Assembly (NCBI GenBank): GCA_015655255.1
Contig: JAATFJ010000205.1
Location: forward strand, 1-7,667
DNA: 7,667 bases
Direction: 5' to 3'
Source: Actinomycetales bacterium
GTDB lineage: Bacteria > Actinomycetota > Actinomycetes > Actinomycetales > Microbacteriaceae
The notes under the pieces: model-generated
What the model was told of the DNA's origin: nothing
The model's input: the letters and a program-made list of their open reading frames with translations, nothing else
Database searches by the model: none
In this document: in pieces, positions 5,841 to 7,667 of the stretch
Layout: every line of letters starts with the position of its first letter
Position numbering within the stretch: the stretch's first letter is position 1
Made by a program: the position numbers and the translations under genes

Positions 5841-7667
5841 ATGTCCCCACGCGCCCAGACACCGCTCTCGCCCGCAGCGACACCGGCGATGCAGCTCCGC
5901 AATTTCTGCATCATCGCCCACATCGACCACGGCAAGTCGACGCTCGCCGACCGCATGCTGCAGCTCACGGGCGTCGTCGCCGACCGCGACATGCGTGCGC
6001 AGTACCTCGACCGCATGGACATTGAGCGCGAACGCGGCATCACCATCAAGAGCCAGGCCGTGCGCATGCCGTGGGCATACGCGGGGGAGACCTTCGCGCT
6101 CAACATGATCGATACGCCGGGGCATGTCGACTTCACCTATGAGGTATCGCGCTCCCTCGCTGCGTGCGAGGGAGCCATCCTCCTCGTGGACGCGGCCCAG
6201 GGCATCGAGGCACAGACGCTGGCGAACCTCTACCTCGCGTTGGAGAACGATCTCACGATCATCCCCGTGCTCAACAAGATCGACCTGCCCGCGGCCGATC
6301 CGGAGAAGTTCGCCAAGGAGCTCGCCGACCTCATCGGAGGCAGCCCCGACGACGTGCTCCGCGTGTCCGGGAAGTCAGGCGTGGGAGTGGAAGCGCTTCT
6401 CGATCGCATCGTCGAGGAGATCCCGGCGCCGGTGGGAGACCCCGATGCTCCAGCGCGCGCGATGATCTTCGACTCCGTATACGACGCCTACCGCGGTGTC
6501 GTCACGTATGTGCGCATGATCGATGGGAAGCTGCAGCCGCGCGAGCGCATTCAGATGATGTCGACGAGGGCCAATCACGAGCTCCTCGCGATCGGGGTGT
6601 CCAGTCCCGAGCCCGTCTCGACGAAGGGCCTCGGAGTCGGGGAGGTCGGCTACCTCATCACAGGTGTGAAGGACGTGCGTCAGTCGAAGGTGGGCGACAC
6701 CGTCACGACCGCGCGCACGCCGGCGACGGAGCCGCTCGCCGGATACACCGATCCCAAGCCCATGGTCTTCTCGGGGCTCTACCCCATCGAGGGCAGCGAC
6801 TATGCGGATCTCCGCGAGGCGCTCGACAAGCTCAAGCTCTCCGACGCCTCCCTCGTCTACGAACCGGAGACCTCTGTCGCGCTCGGCTTCGGATTCCGCT
6901 GTGGCTTCCTGGGACTTCTGCACCTGGAGATCATCACGGAGCGCCTTGCGCGCGAGTTCGACCTCGACCTCATCACCACCGCGCCGAGCGTGGTCTATGA
7001 GGTCACCACGGACACGGGGGAGACCGTCACCGTCACCAACCCCAGCGAGTACCCCGATGGCCGCGTCGCCTCGGTGAGCGAGCCTATGGTCAAGACGGCG
7101 ATCCTGCTCCCCAAGGACTATGTCGGTACGGTCATGGAGCTGTGCCAGTCGCGCCGTGGCTCGTTGCTCGGCATGGAGTACTTCTCGGAGGAGCGCGTCG
7201 AGCTGCGCTATCGCATGCCGCTCGGCGAGATCGTCTTCGACTTCTTCGACCAGCTCAAGTCGCGCACCCAGGGCTACGCCTCGCTCGACTACGAGCCCGA
7301 CGGCTCCGAGGCCGCCGATCTCGTCAAAGTCGACATCCTCCTCCAGGGCGACAAGGTGGACGCCTTCAGCTCCATCGTCCACCGGGACAAGGCGTACAGC
7401 TATGGAACGATGATGGCCGAGCGTCTGCGCAAGCTCATCCCTCGGCAGCAGTTCGAGGTGCCCATCCAGGCGGCGATCGGCGCGCGCATCATCGCAAGGG
7501 AGACCATCCGTGCCATGCGCAAGGACGTGCTCGCCAAGTGCTATGGGGGTGACATCACCCGTAAGCGCAAGCTGCTGGAGAAGCAGAAAGAGGGCAAGAA
7601 GCGCATGAAGATGGTCGGCCGCGTCGAGGTCCCCCAGGAGGCGTTCATCGCGGCGCTCTCCGGCGAC
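5841..7667 (+). CDS. lepA: Elongation factor 4 (LepA), ribosome-binding GTPase, 3' partial
   Basis: Translational GTPase of the EF-G-like family that binds the ribosome, where it has been linked to back-translocation and to initiation or assembly. There are 609 codons in the window with no stop. The C-terminal element [29 protein letters not shown] is almost complete, so only a few codons should be missing. ATG 5841 is the first possible start, since an in-frame TAG lies at 5826-5828. GTPase motifs are G1 AHIDHGKST (26-34), G2 RGIT (65-68), G3 DTPGH (91-95), G4 NKID (145-148) and G5 SGK (176-178). LepA-specific stretches include [29 protein letters not shown] and [11 protein letters not shown]. 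The N-terminus has 16 residues before M17, where shorter homologues begin; actinobacterial LepA proteins often carry such extensions. No good ribosome binding site is visible (upstream CGAGCGGAT), which fits leaderless translation. Confidence 0.98.
   Translation, partial: MSPRAQTPLSPAATPAMQLRNFCIIAHIDHGKSTLADRMLQLTGVVADRDMRAQYLDRMDIERERGITIKSQAVRMPWAYAGETFALNMIDTPGHVDFTYEVSRSLAACEGAILLVDAAQGIEAQTLANLYLALENDLTIIPVLNKIDLPAADPEKFAKELADLIGGSPDDVLRVSGKSGVGVEALLDRIVEEIPAPVGDPDAPARAMIFDSVYDAYRGVVTYVRMIDGKLQPRERIQMMSTRANHELLAIGVSSPEPVSTKGLGVGEVGYLITGVKDVRQSKVGDTVTTARTPATEPLAGYTDPKPMVFSGLYPIEGSDYADLREALDKLKLSDASLVYEPETSVALGFGFRCGFLGLLHLEIITERLAREFDLDLITTAPSVVYEVTTDTGETVTVTNPSEYPDGRVASVSEPMVKTAILLPKDYVGTVMELCQSRRGSLLGMEYFSEERVELRYRMPLGEIVFDFFDQLKSRTQGYASLDYEPDGSEAADLVKVDILLQGDKVDAFSSIVHRDKAYSYGTMMAERLRKLIPRQQFEVPIQAAIGARIIARETIRAMRKDVLAKCYGGDITRKRKLLEKQKEGKKRMKMVGRVEVPQEAFIAALSGD

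Noticed and set aside
5889..5891. ATG 5889 (M17) as the lepA start
   Set aside because: It would match the shorter E. coli-like N-terminus, but it has no ribosome binding site, and ATG 5841 sits at the promoter in an actinobacterial-style extended frame. It remains a possible alternative.
4965..6125. Open frames on the - strand spanning the PH-domain gene, the intergenic gap and the start of lepA
   Set aside because: They cross two well-supported + strand genes and the lepA promoter region, and encode Arg/Ser-rich sequence without domains.
6375..7382. Open frame on the - strand and several + strand frames inside lepA (for example 6164-7000)
   Set aside because: The lepA frame (open from 5841 to the window edge) carries all GTPase and LepA-specific motifs; the others are shadows.
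1..7667. CRISPR, tRNA, rRNA, insertion sequence, prophage or defence system
   Set aside because: I saw no spaced direct repeats, cloverleaf sequences, transposase or integrase motifs, or toxin-antitoxin pairs. The two gaps without a gene are only 164 and 173 bp.

Overview
This is a GC-rich window from a high-GC Gram-positive bacterium (actinobacterium). Codons mostly end in G or C. The LepA protein reads like other actinobacterial LepA sequences, and the gene style suggests Microbacteriaceae, perhaps Microbacterium or a relative. That family-level placement is inference. All supported genes lie on the + strand.

Positions 1-5092 hold a peptide/nickel-type (family 5) ABC importer in the order binding protein, permease, permease, ATPase. 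The solute-binding protein (start outside the window) is followed by a 164-bp gap with a perfect 17-bp hairpin. Next come a DppB-type permease (1547-2476), a DppC-type permease (2466-3407) and one polypeptide carrying both ATPase halves, a DppD-DppF fusion (3404-5092). The last three genes overlap by 11 and 4 bases, so they are very probably co-transcribed and translationally coupled. The binding protein would capture peptides outside the membrane, the two permeases would form the channel, and the fused ATPase would energise import.

Positions 5089-5667 encode a small membrane protein with a bacterial PH-like domain. It joins the operon through an ATGA overlap and has a short tandem repeat at its N-terminus. 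Its function is unknown.

A 173-bp gap (5668-5840) holds two inverted repeats and a good -10 hexamer. It precedes lepA (elongation factor 4), which starts at 5841 and runs off the window a few codons before its expected stop. lepA lacks a convincing ribosome binding site and is probably transcribed leaderless or nearly so.

I found no mobile elements, CRISPR, tRNA, rRNA or defence genes, and no clear undescribed system. The points worth a second look are regulatory: the hairpin after the binding protein, the inverted repeat upstream of lepA, the near-leaderless lepA start, and the coupled PH-domain gene.
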